Source: Sulfurovaceae bacterium
Lineage (GTDB): Bacteria; Campylobacterota; Campylobacteria; Campylobacterales; Sulfurovaceae
Assembly (NCBI GenBank): GCA_029933395.1
Contig: JAOZOG010000021.1
Coordinates: 3,566 to 18,456, forward strand
Direction: 5' to 3'
DNA length: 14,891 nucleotides
This document shows, one piece after another, positions 6,747-12,301 of the stretch. Under the pieces are notes generated by a model, which saw only the letters and a program-made list of their open reading frames with translations, was not told where the DNA came from and made no database searches. Made by a program: the position numbers and the translations under genes. Position 1 is the first letter of the stretch. Each line of letters opens with the position of its first letter.

Positions 6747-7163
6747 ATGAGAAAAATAGTACTTTTTTTAATCACCGCAGGCGTATTGATGGCTGGAGAG
6801 ATGGCGCAGGATGATCGCACAGGGTTGATCTGGCAGGATAACCGTTTTGTCGAGTCCGAGAGGGTGACATACTCGCAAGCGGAAAAGATCTGCAAAGAGT
6901 TGCGACTTGGCGGTTTCAGTGACTGGCGCATTCCTACGATACGGGAGCTCCTCTCGATTGTCGACTACAAGAAATACGACCCTGCCATTCTCGATGGTTT
7001 CAGTATCGGAGAGTCGAGTTACTACTGGTCCTCGACCCAGTATATGGGCGATCCTGACAAAGTTTGGGGTATCGATTTCAAAGATGGTGCTGCAGATGCC
7101 AATGGCAAAGCGTATGACCGTAGAGTGCGCTGCGTGAGGACAATGACAGCACCCAAAAAATAA
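6747..7163 (+). CDS. Secreted DUF1566 (Lcl C-terminal) domain protein
   Basis: A 138-residue protein with a Sec signal peptide (MRKIVLFLITAGVLMAGE, probable cleavage near residues 16-17) followed by one DUF1566/Lcl domain filling the rest. Diagnostic pieces are DDRTGLIWQDN (22-32), the Cys-bearing YSQAEKICKEL, GGFSDWRIPTIRELLSIVD, the aromatic YYWSSTQY, and the closing DRRVRCVR. The two cysteines (in EKICKEL and VRCVR) could form a disulfide in the periplasm. The domain has a C-type-lectin-like flavour and is found singly or in tandem in many exported proteins of sulfur- and nitrate-using bacteria; its ligand is unknown. AGGAG at 6734-6738, 8 bases upstream, sets the start. It is monocistronic, between ddl and the cbb3 operon, with no functional clue from neighbours. 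Confidence 0.85.
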   Translation: MRKIVLFLITAGVLMAGEMAQDDRTGLIWQDNRFVESERVTYSQAEKICKELRLGGFSDWRIPTIRELLSIVDYKKYDPAILDGFSIGESSYYWSSTQYMGDPDKVWGIDFKDGAADANGKAYDRRVRCVRTMTAPKK

Positions 7164-7167
7164 ACTT

Positions 7168-7218
7168 CCCCTTCGAGTCTCATAAAAGCAGAAAGATCCC
7201 TTCGTCTCAATGACGAAG
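7168..7218. repeat. Imperfect tandem unit ending in a hairpin; possible intergenic dispersed repeat or terminator
   Basis: CCCCTTCGAGTCTCAT at 7168-7183 and CCCTTCGTCTCAAT at 7198-7211 are near copies. The second continues into CTTCGTC-TCAAT-GACGAAG (7200-7218), a 7-bp stem with a 5-base loop. The minus-strand reading resembles the short GTCATTGAGACGAAGG-type intergenic repeats seen in several genomes; that likeness is from memory only. It starts 4 bases after the DUF1566 stop and has no T-run on the + strand, so a terminator role is possible but unproven. Confidence 0.4.
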
Positions 7219-7315
7219 AAAATACTTAATATTTATCATTAAATCGTCCACCATACTTCTTAATAGGACAAAAAACCTCTGATTAAAAGCTGTCCTGTAG
7301 GGATTTGAAACATTA

Positions 7316-7338
7316 TTGTTTAACAGAAACTTAAACAA
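7316..7338. promoter_or_regulatory. Perfect 8-bp dyad upstream of ccoN, candidate operator
   Basis: TTGTTTAA (7316-7323), a 7-base spacer CAGAAAC, and TTAAACAA (7331-7338) form an exact inverted repeat. Its centre is near 7327, about 65 bases before the TATAAT box of the cbb3 operon, a position suited to a dimeric regulator. It is not an FNR box (TTGAT-N4-ATCAA), which I could not find here. The AT-rich arms would make a poor RNA hairpin, favouring a protein-binding site. The regulator is unknown. Confidence 0.45.
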
Positions 7339-7355
7339 CTCTATTTCATTTGGTG

Positions 7356-7378
7356 GCTTAGTTCTTAAGCTTTTTTTT
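7356..7378 (+). terminator. Weak hairpin plus T8 tract, possible terminator
   Basis: GCTTA (7356-7360), a 5-base loop GTTCT, and TAAGC (7366-7370) are followed at once by eight T (7371-7378). The stem is short, with two G-C pairs, so termination would be weak. The T tract may instead belong to the T-rich region upstream of the -10 box at 7392. Confidence 0.3.
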
Positions 7379-7391
7379 CATCAAATCATCT

Positions 7392-7397
7392 TATAAT
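7392..7397 (+). promoter_or_regulatory. Candidate -10 box (TATAAT) of the ccoNOQP operon
   Basis: A perfect TATAAT, preceded by a T-rich stretch (7370-7391) and no clear -35 hexamer, matches the epsilonproteobacterial sigma-70 pattern. Initiation near 7404 gives a leader of about 46 bases, with AAGGGGG at 7437-7443 six bases before the ccoN ATG. Confidence 0.6.
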
Positions 7398-7449
7398 TCA
7401 ACGTTTAGTCCATTCAGGGCTATAAGCAAATTTTTCAAGGGGGTATTGC

Positions 7450-8913
7450 ATGCAATCAAATGCAGCATTGGAATATGATTATTCCGTAGCAAAATTGTTT
7501 ACCTACACAGCAATTTTGTTTGGAATATTGGGTATGACAATTGGTACGCTGATCGCGTCCCAAATGGCTTTTCCGGAACTTAACTATCTGTTTGGTGAGT
7601 ATGGTACATTCTCAAGACTGAGACCTGTTCATACAACAGTGGTTGTATATGGATTTACACTGAGTGGTGTTTGGGCTACTTTCTATTATTTGGGCCAGAG
7701 GGTTTTGAAGGTTTCTATGGCAGAATCCAAATTTCTGATGTTCATCGGAAAGTTGCACTTCTGGCTCTATTTTGTGGGCGCCCTGGTAGCAACTATAAGC
7801 CTTTTGATGGGAATTACACAAGCTAAAGAGTATGCACAGTACGAATGGCCTATCGATATTGTAATTGTTATTATCTGGGTACTATGGGGTATCTCTATCT
7901 TTGGAATAATTGGTATCAGGAGAGAAAAGTCACTCTATATTTCACTCTGGTACTATATTGCCTGTTTCCTGGGTGTTGCGATGCTTTACCTCTTCAACAA
8001 TATGGCTGTACCGACATACTTTGTCTCAGGGATGGGAAGCATCCTTCACTCTGTCTCTATGTACTCCGGCACAAATGATGCATTGGTGCAGTGGTGGTGG
8101 GGACACAATGCAGTGGCATTTGTCTTTACCGTTCCTATCGTTGCGATGATCTATTACTTCCTCCCAAAAGAGTCCGGCCAGGCGATCTACTCTTATAAGC
8201 TTTCACTGCTCTCTTTCTGGGGCTTGATGTTTGTTTATCTCTGGGCAGGCTCTCACCACCTCCTCTATTCAACTGTTCCTGACTGGATGCAGACAATGGG
8301 ATCGATCTTTTCTGTTGTGTTGATTCTCCCTTCCTGGGGTTCAGCGATCAACATGCTTTTGACGATGAAAGGTGAGTGGAATCAGCTGACTGAAAACCCG
8401 CTGATCAAGTTTATGGTTCTTGCATCGACATTCTATATGCTCTCTACACTCGAAGGCCCTATCCAGGCGATCAAGTCAGTCAATGCGATTGCACACTTTA
8501 CCGACTGGATCCCGGGACACGTGCATGATGGTGTACTTGGATGGGTTGTCTTTATGGTTATGGCAGGCCTCTTCCATATGGCACCAAGAATGTTCAAGAG
8601 AGAGATCTACTCGAAGAAGTTGCTGGAAGCACAGTTCTGGCTTCAGACAACAGCGGTTGTCCTCTACTTTACTTCCATGTGGATTGCAGGTATTACGCAG
8701 GGTATGATGTGGAGAGCAGTTGACGAGTATGGTAACCTGATGTATTCATTCATCGATACCGTTGCAGTACTGCACCCATACTATGCGATCAGAGCGCTTT
8801 CAGGTGTACTTTATCTAGTAGGATTCCTGATGTTTGCGTACAATATGATAAAAACTATGAGTTCGTCAAGAGAATTGACAGAAGAGCCACAGTTTAGATC
8901 ACCTATGGCATAA
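7450..8913 (+). CDS. ccoN: cbb3-type cytochrome c oxidase subunit I (CcoN)
   Basis: The 487-residue catalytic subunit of the high-affinity cbb3 oxidase, an inner-membrane protein that reduces oxygen to water and pumps protons. About twelve hydrophobic helices can be traced. Heme and copper ligands are all visible: H61 (RPVHTTVV) for low-spin heme b; H219 (WWWGHNAVAF), H269 and H270 (AGSHHLL) for CuB; and H357 and H359 (PGHVHDG) for hemes b3 and b. Y263 stands where the His-linked tyrosine of cbb3 oxidases is expected. Length is normal. AAGGGGG, 6 bases before ATG, is a strong ribosome-binding site. All 11 arginines use AGA or AGG, unlike the mixed usage in purA or ccoO, suggesting codon selection for high expression. 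It is first in the operon, 14 bases before ccoO. Confidence 0.97.
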   Translation: MQSNAALEYDYSVAKLFTYTAILFGILGMTIGTLIASQMAFPELNYLFGEYGTFSRLRPVHTTVVVYGFTLSGVWATFYYLGQRVLKVSMAESKFLMFIGKLHFWLYFVGALVATISLLMGITQAKEYAQYEWPIDIVIVIIWVLWGISIFGIIGIRREKSLYISLWYYIACFLGVAMLYLFNNMAVPTYFVSGMGSILHSVSMYSGTNDALVQWWWGHNAVAFVFTVPIVAMIYYFLPKESGQAIYSYKLSLLSFWGLMFVYLWAGSHHLLYSTVPDWMQTMGSIFSVVLILPSWGSAINMLLTMKGEWNQLTENPLIKFMVLASTFYMLSTLEGPIQAIKSVNAIAHFTDWIPGHVHDGVLGWVVFMVMAGLFHMAPRMFKREIYSKKLLEAQFWLQTTAVVLYFTSMWIAGITQGMMWRAVDEYGNLMYSFIDTVAVLHPYYAIRALSGVLYLVGFLMFAYNMIKTMSSSRELTEEPQFRSPMA

Positions 8914-8927
8914 GGAGGTAGATTATT

Positions 8928-9593
8928 ATGTTTCACTGGTTAGAAAAAAATCCGTTCTTCTTCGCCGTAGGCGTATTTATTGTCATCGCGTTTGCAGGTC
9001 TTATCGAGATCCTGCCCAATTTTGCAGAGGCATCACGCCCTGTAGTCGGTCTAAAGCCCCGTACAGTCTTGGAGCTTGCCGGAAAAAATATTTATATGAA
9101 AGATCAATGTATCGCTTGTCATTCACAGCTGATCCGACCATTCAAATCTGAAACAGATCGATATGGCCAGGTATCACTCTCTGGTGAGTATGCCTATGAC
9201 AGACCATTCCTCTGGGGCTCCAAAAGAACCGGTCCGGATCTTCACCGTGTCGGTAACTACCGTACAACAGACTGGCATGAGAACCATATGTGGGATCCAA
9301 CATCTGTTGTTCCTCAGTCTATCATGCCTGCATACAAGCATATGTTTACCAATATCGCCGATATTGAGACAGCATACGCAGAAGCAGTCACCGTCAAGAA
9401 AGTTTTCAATACACCTTACGACCAGCCAAATGGTACGAAGCTTGGTACTTGGGAAGAGGCGCAAAAAGCCGCACTCGAAGAGGCTAAGAAAATTACGGCT
9501 GATATGAAAAACAAAGATGTCAAAGATGCAGTAGCCAATGGACAGATCCCTGAGATCGTCGCAATGATTGCTTATCTGAACGCATTGAAATAA
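8928..9593 (+). CDS. ccoO: cbb3-type cytochrome c oxidase subunit II, monoheme c (CcoO)
   Basis: A 221-residue membrane-anchored monoheme cytochrome c that passes electrons from CcoP towards the heme b centre of CcoN. A single N-terminal anchor helix spans about residues 10-29, and the rest is periplasmic. The heme c site is CIACH (61-65), with M133 in SIMPAY as the likely sixth ligand. Family sequences around the heme are clear: LAGKNIYMKDQCIACHSQLIRPF and the GSKRTGPDLHRVG segment (97-109). AAGGAGG at 8912-8918 overlaps the ccoN stop and sits 9 bases before the ATG. The C-terminal part (about 165-220) is helical and acidic/basic mixed, as is usual. It is followed by ccoQ after 11 bases. Nothing is missing. 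Confidence 0.97.
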   Translation: MFHWLEKNPFFFAVGVFIVIAFAGLIEILPNFAEASRPVVGLKPRTVLELAGKNIYMKDQCIACHSQLIRPFKSETDRYGQVSLSGEYAYDRPFLWGSKRTGPDLHRVGNYRTTDWHENHMWDPTSVVPQSIMPAYKHMFTNIADIETAYAEAVTVKKVFNTPYDQPNGTKLGTWEEAQKAALEEAKKITADMKNKDVKDAVANGQIPEIVAMIAYLNALK

Positions 9594-9604
9594 GAGGATA
9601 AAGA

Positions 9605-9823
9605 GTGGACATAAGAAACATTCAGGGCTATGCCAGTTTTTTTATGACTATCTTTTTGGTAATCGTATTGTATGGATATATTATCCATCTCTACAGGAGT
9701 GAAAAAAGAGGTGAAAGGGATTATGAAAAATATGGAAATATTGCGCTCGATGACGAGATCGACAGCAAACCCATAGAGGAAAATCCCAAAGCCATGAGCG
9801 AAAATGAGGAGCAAAATAAATGA
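9605..9823 (+). CDS. ccoQ: cbb3-type oxidase small subunit CcoQ/FixQ
   Basis: A 72-residue small subunit with one membrane helix (about residues 10-28, YASFFMTIFLVIVLYGYI) and a charged cytosolic tail (RSEKRGERDYEKYGNIALDDE), the standard FixQ build. CcoQ is thought to stabilise the oxidase complex. The start is GTG at 9605: GAGG at 9594-9597 is 7 bases upstream, and no ATG gives the full helix. The end overlaps ccoP by 4 bases (ATGA), and the GAGGAG at 9805-9810 inside this gene is the ribosome-binding site for ccoP. Sequence identity in this family is low, so the call relies on size, topology and its place between ccoO and ccoP. Confidence 0.9.
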   Translation: MDIRNIQGYASFFMTIFLVIVLYGYIIHLYRSEKRGERDYEKYGNIALDDEIDSKPIEENPKAMSENEEQNK

Positions 9824-10707
9824 ATGCGTTAATGATTAAAGGGCTTTTGTTTGCAGCTGTGCTGATCGGTGCTACGATCGCGGTTGTCAAGTCCATGAAC
9901 ATTGATCTCAGTGATCCGATCAACCTGATCACAATGATCGGTGCAGTAGCGATTGCCGTATTGACGGTCGGTGTCTCGATCAAGTATATCAATCAGATGA
10001 AGACAGACAAGGCCGAGGGTGAATTGGCCGATGAGAATTGGGACGGTATTGGAGAGTATAAAAATGAACTTCCTGCAGGGTGGGCCTACTCTTTCCTGGG
10101 CACGCTTATCTGGGCAGTCTGGTACTGGTTTGTCGGCTATCCGCTGAATGCTTTCAGTCAGATAGGTCAATATAATGAAGAGGTACTGGCTTACAATGAG
10201 AAGTTTGAAGAGGTGCATAAAAATGCTACACCTGAAATTCTCAAAGAGATGGGCGAGTCAATCTTCCTGGTTCAGTGTGCTCCGTGCCACGGTGAAACCG
10301 GTGACGGTCTCTCAGGTAAAGCACAAGACTTTACAGCGGGTAGAGAGAGCAAAGAGCAGGTTCTTGATATCATCAAGAATGGTTCTGACCAATTGAAGTA
10401 TCCAATGGGTGCAATGCCGGGCGGTATGGCTCAGGGTGCTGATGCAGAAGCGATCGCAGAGTATGTCGCTGGCGGAATGAAGGGTGAGCAGCCAGCATCC
10501 TTCGGTGTCTGTGCAGGATGTCATGGGGCTGATGGTAAAGGAAATGGTGGAACTGCGCCAAACATTGTAGAGTATGATCAGACACTCGTAGAGCACGTTC
10601 TGGAGAACGGCAGAAAAGGTGCGATCGGCATAATGCCATCATTCAAAGGTAGATTGACTCCGGTGCAGCAAAAAGCATTGGCGACTTACCTGGGTTCATT
10701 GAAATAA
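9820..10707 (+). CDS. ccoP: cbb3-type cytochrome c oxidase subunit III, diheme c (CcoP)
   Basis: A 295-residue diheme cytochrome c that receives electrons from periplasmic cytochromes for the oxidase. The FixP N-terminal segment is GIGEYKNELPAGWAYSFLGT (77-96). Heme sites are CAPCH (153-157) and CAGCH (231-235), with M199 (GAMPGG) and M272 (GIMPSF) as likely sixth ligands. Three hydrophobic helices are seen, at about 6-24, 36-57 and 89-107, so the N-terminus has one or two helices more than the minimal FixP; this resembles other Campylobacterota but was not checked. GAGGAG at 9805-9810 lies 9 bases before ATG, and the gene overlaps ccoQ by 4 bases. All three arginines are AGA. It is followed closely by the DUF4006 gene. 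Confidence 0.96.
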   Translation: MNALMIKGLLFAAVLIGATIAVVKSMNIDLSDPINLITMIGAVAIAVLTVGVSIKYINQMKTDKAEGELADENWDGIGEYKNELPAGWAYSFLGTLIWAVWYWFVGYPLNAFSQIGQYNEEVLAYNEKFEEVHKNATPEILKEMGESIFLVQCAPCHGETGDGLSGKAQDFTAGRESKEQVLDIIKNGSDQLKYPMGAMPGGMAQGADAEAIAEYVAGGMKGEQPASFGVCAGCHGADGKGNGGTAPNIVEYDQTLVEHVLENGRKGAIGIMPSFKGRLTPVQQKALATYLGSLK

Positions 10708-10713
10708 GAGGAG
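10708..10713 (+). promoter_or_regulatory. Ribosome-binding site that decides the DUF4006 start
   Basis: GAGGAG at 10708-10713 begins at the base after the ccoP stop. It is 1 base from the ATG at 10715 but 7 bases from the in-frame ATG at 10721, so the second ATG is the better start. Confidence 0.7.
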
Positions 10714-10720
10714 TATGACA

Positions 10721-10966
10721 ATGGCTACATCAGAAAATACAAACAGAGGCGTTTTTACGCTGAGCGGTGTGACCGGTATGCTGATTGCTACGGTACTGTT
10801 GCTTGCAATACTGGCAGTCCTGACAACATGGGGAATCAGTGTACAACAGAGCAGCGCTTCGAATTATTACAATCCGGCGCCTATTCTGGATATCAATAAT
10901 CTCAAGGCAAACAGTACTGACAATGCAAAATTTGCATTTGTAGATGCCGAAGCAAAGGATAAATAA
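10721..10966 (+). CDS. DUF4006 family membrane protein of the cbb3 operon
   Basis: An 81-residue protein with one membrane helix (about residues 18-40, VTGMLIATVLLLAILAVLTTWGI), a short cytosolic N-terminus and an extracytoplasmic tail containing NYYNPAPILDINNLK. Its size and position directly after ccoP match the DUF4006 family that accompanies cbb3 operons in Campylobacterota. The function is unknown; an accessory or assembly role for the oxidase is inferred from linkage. The start at 10721 is chosen by the 7-base spacing from GAGGAG; the ATG at 10715 would add two residues (MT). Its TAA stop shares one base with the ATG of the next small gene (TAATG), so translation is probably coupled. 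Confidence 0.85.
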   Translation: MATSENTNRGVFTLSGVTGMLIATVLLLAILAVLTTWGISVQQSSASNYYNPAPILDINNLKANSTDNAKFAFVDAEAKDK

Positions 10967-11067
10967 TGATTACTATTATGGATAAAGTATTGGGCTGGGG
11001 AATGGTTATCTCGGCACTGATTACACTCTGGGCGGTTCTAACACCAAACCACCTTTTCGTAGGCTAA
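10966..11067 (+). CDS. 33-residue single-helix membrane protein in the cbb3 operon
   Basis: An ORF too short for most gene callers fills the gap between the DUF4006 gene and the next gene. It starts at ATG 10966 (sharing the last A of the previous stop, TAATG) and ends at TAA 11065-11067. AAGGA at 10955-10959 is 6 bases upstream. The product starts MITIMDKVLGWG, has one hydrophobic helix (about residues 9-26, LGWGMVISALITLWAVLT) and ends PNHLFVG. A later in-frame ATG at 10978 would give 29 residues. The next gene begins 2 bases after its stop. Tight packing on both sides and a good ribosome-binding site argue that it is real. By size and topology it could be an oxidase microsubunit comparable in kind to Pseudomonas stutzeri CcoM, but homology is not claimed. 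Confidence 0.7.
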   Translation: MITIMDKVLGWGMVISALITLWAVLTPNHLFVG

Positions 11068-11069
11068 CT

Positions 11070-11696
11070 ATGAGGCAGGCAAAAGCGGGGATCTCCCTGC
11101 TTGCTGTGCTGCTGCCACTTCTGCTAAACGCAACCTTTTTCATCAAAAACGATTTAATCACACCCAAAGCTGCGACAAAGATCGAAGAGATAGGGGATGA
11201 GTTATCTTCCAAAACGGGAGTAAATCTCTACGTGATGGCAACCAATGAGCATTTCTCAGAAGGGCTCAATCTGGTAGCGTATAGCAAAAAGTATGAAAGC
11301 AATATCAGCAAGCCCTATGTCATATTGATCTTTGCCCCCAATGCATTGATTACAGCCAAATCCCAGGAGAAGGGAAGGGTGGCGATCATTCCTTCTTCGA
11401 AAGAGCTGGCATCGCTTTATGATAAAGGCAGTGTCATTGATGCGACAATCGATGTGGTTGCAGCCAAAGATAAGAACAGTAAGCGCGATAAATATAATAT
11501 TGGAGTTGTCCAGGGTTACTCCGAGCTGGCTGACCAGATTGCCGACGCAAAAGGGATCGAAATGATCAGGACGATTCCCAACGAAACGAGGACAATTATC
11601 GGCGCCTTGAAATATCTTGTTATTTTGGGTACTATTCTGGTTTTGTGGATTCTGGTGATCCGACCTATCGTAATGAGGATAAAATATGGCAAGTGA
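11070..11696 (+). CDS. Periplasmic, membrane-anchored protein of the cbb3 operon, possibly TPM-like
   Basis: A 208-residue protein with a signal peptide or N-terminal anchor (about residues 7-22, GISLLAVLLPLLLNAT), a periplasmic domain of about 150 residues, and a C-terminal helix (about 180-200) followed by MRIKYGK. The order of elements in the soluble domain recalls the TPM domain (helix KIEEIGDELSSKTGVNLYVMA, strand KPYVILIFAP, then GRVAIIPSSKELASLY and a helical part). I make that comparison by eye and hold it loosely. No catalytic motif is evident and there are no cysteines, so it is not a thiol assembly factor. It starts 2 bases after the 33-residue gene, with poor ribosome binding, so it is likely translationally coupled. 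It overlaps the FixH gene by 11 bases. From memory, the C. jejuni cbb3 operon has a protein of the same kind here. Confidence 0.7.
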   Translation: MRQAKAGISLLAVLLPLLLNATFFIKNDLITPKAATKIEEIGDELSSKTGVNLYVMATNEHFSEGLNLVAYSKKYESNISKPYVILIFAPNALITAKSQEKGRVAIIPSSKELASLYDKGSVIDATIDVVAAKDKNSKRDKYNIGVVQGYSELADQIADAKGIEMIRTIPNETRTIIGALKYLVILGTILVLWILVIRPIVMRIKYGK

Positions 11697-12240
11697 GAGT
11701 AAGAAAACCTATTGGCCCCATATGATCATCGGCTTTCTGCTACTGGCGATCGTATTGGGTTACTGGACAGTCAGGGCAGCCAAATCGATGCCCGTCCAGG
11801 AGACCAATGACTACATGATGAAGTATCAGCAGGCAGATATCAATATCAATGATATCATTGAAAGCAAGCAGCGATTTGACAGTCAATATCTTATCGAACT
11901 CAAAGATGTCGAAACGATGGTGATGACAGATAATGTCAACAGCAACAGGGTGCAACATGATCAGGTCAGACTTTCAATGGGACCCAATCACTTCTCTTAT
12001 ACTGTCACAGACAAATCAGGCAGCACAGTCAGCGATGCGAATGTCAGTTTTCTTTTGACACGTCCGCATACGACGGTGGATGATCAAATGATCGATGTCG
12101 TTCCCCTGAAAGGCGACCGTTATGTCACACCCGATATCAATATCAGTAAACCTGGGCGCTATACCCTCCGGCTCAGGGTAAAAATCGGTAACGATACCGG
12201 ATACTCCCACTTCGAGGCATATCTACAGCCGAAAAAATAG
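11686..12240 (+). CDS. fixH: FixH family protein, cbb3 oxidase accessory factor
   Basis: A 184-residue FixH-type protein: cytosolic start MASESKKTYWPH, one membrane helix (about residues 12-29, HMIIGFLLLAIVLGYWTV), then a periplasmic beta-rich domain with VSFLLTRPHTT, PGRYTLRLRVKIG and SHFEAYLQPKK. FixH/CcoH proteins act in the maturation or stability of cbb3 oxidase. This copy is separated from any fixG, fixI or fixS, which are absent from the window. GAGG at 11675-11678 lies 7 bases before ATG, and the gene overlaps the preceding one by 11 bases. It closes the operon; a hairpin begins 10 bases after its stop. Members are divergent, so the gene name is used at moderate confidence. Confidence 0.8.
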   Translation: MASESKKTYWPHMIIGFLLLAIVLGYWTVRAAKSMPVQETNDYMMKYQQADININDIIESKQRFDSQYLIELKDVETMVMTDNVNSNRVQHDQVRLSMGPNHFSYTVTDKSGSTVSDANVSFLLTRPHTTVDDQMIDVVPLKGDRYVTPDINISKPGRYTLRLRVKIGNDTGYSHFEAYLQPKK

Positions 12241-12250
12241 TTTTTTCTTG

Positions 12251-12280
12251 CAGACTGTATCGTTTCGTGCGGTACAGCTG
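12251..12280 (+). terminator. Hairpin between fixH and addB, overlapping the addB promoter
   Basis: CAG-A-CTGTATCG (12251-12262) pairs with CGGTACAG-CTG (12270-12280): 11 base pairs with one bulged A and one T-G wobble, around a 7-base loop. It starts 10 bases after the fixH stop and is followed by ATATTTT rather than a clean T-run, so it may end or attenuate the cbb3 transcript. In DNA the same symmetry covers roughly -51 to -22 of the addB promoter and could be an operator. Confidence 0.45.
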
Positions 12281-12285
12281 ATATT

Positions 12286-12295
12286 TTGCTATACT
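12286..12295 (+). promoter_or_regulatory. Extended -10 promoter (TTTGC-TATACT) of addB
   Basis: TG at 12287-12288, one base, then TATACT at 12290-12295 make an extended -10 element. Only 6 bases (CCTATT) separate it from the ATG at 12302, so transcription should begin at or beside the start codon. No ribosome-binding site exists in between. The spacing is the same as at 5215-5227. Confidence 0.6.
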
Positions 12296-12301
12296 CCTAT
12301 T

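Larger units (their letters stand above)
7164..7449 (+). other. Intergenic regulatory region before the cbb3 oxidase operon
   Basis: No coding potential is seen in this 286-base gap. In order it holds two imperfect copies of a CCCTTCG..TCTCA unit (7168-7183 and 7198-7211), the second ending in a 7-bp hairpin; a 6-bp inverted pair AGGACA/TGTCCT (7265-7270 and 7291-7296) too far apart to be convincing; a strong 8-bp dyad at 7316-7338; a weak hairpin with eight T at 7356-7378; a TATAAT box at 7392-7397; and the ribosome-binding site AAGGGGG at 7437-7443. Confidence 0.7.

Noticed and set aside
7265..7296. AGGACA ... TGTCCT inverted pair before ccoN
   Set aside because: Only 6 bp with a 20-base loop; expected by chance in a gap of this size, so not listed as a site.
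7380..7440. FNR/CRP-type box upstream of ccoN
   Set aside because: An ATCAA half-site is present near 7380 but no TTGAT partner at the right distance was found.
12248..12301. N-terminal extension of AddB from TTG 12248
   Set aside because: It would translate the hairpin and promoter; ATG 12302 begins the recognisable start of AddB and sits 6 bases after a -10 box.
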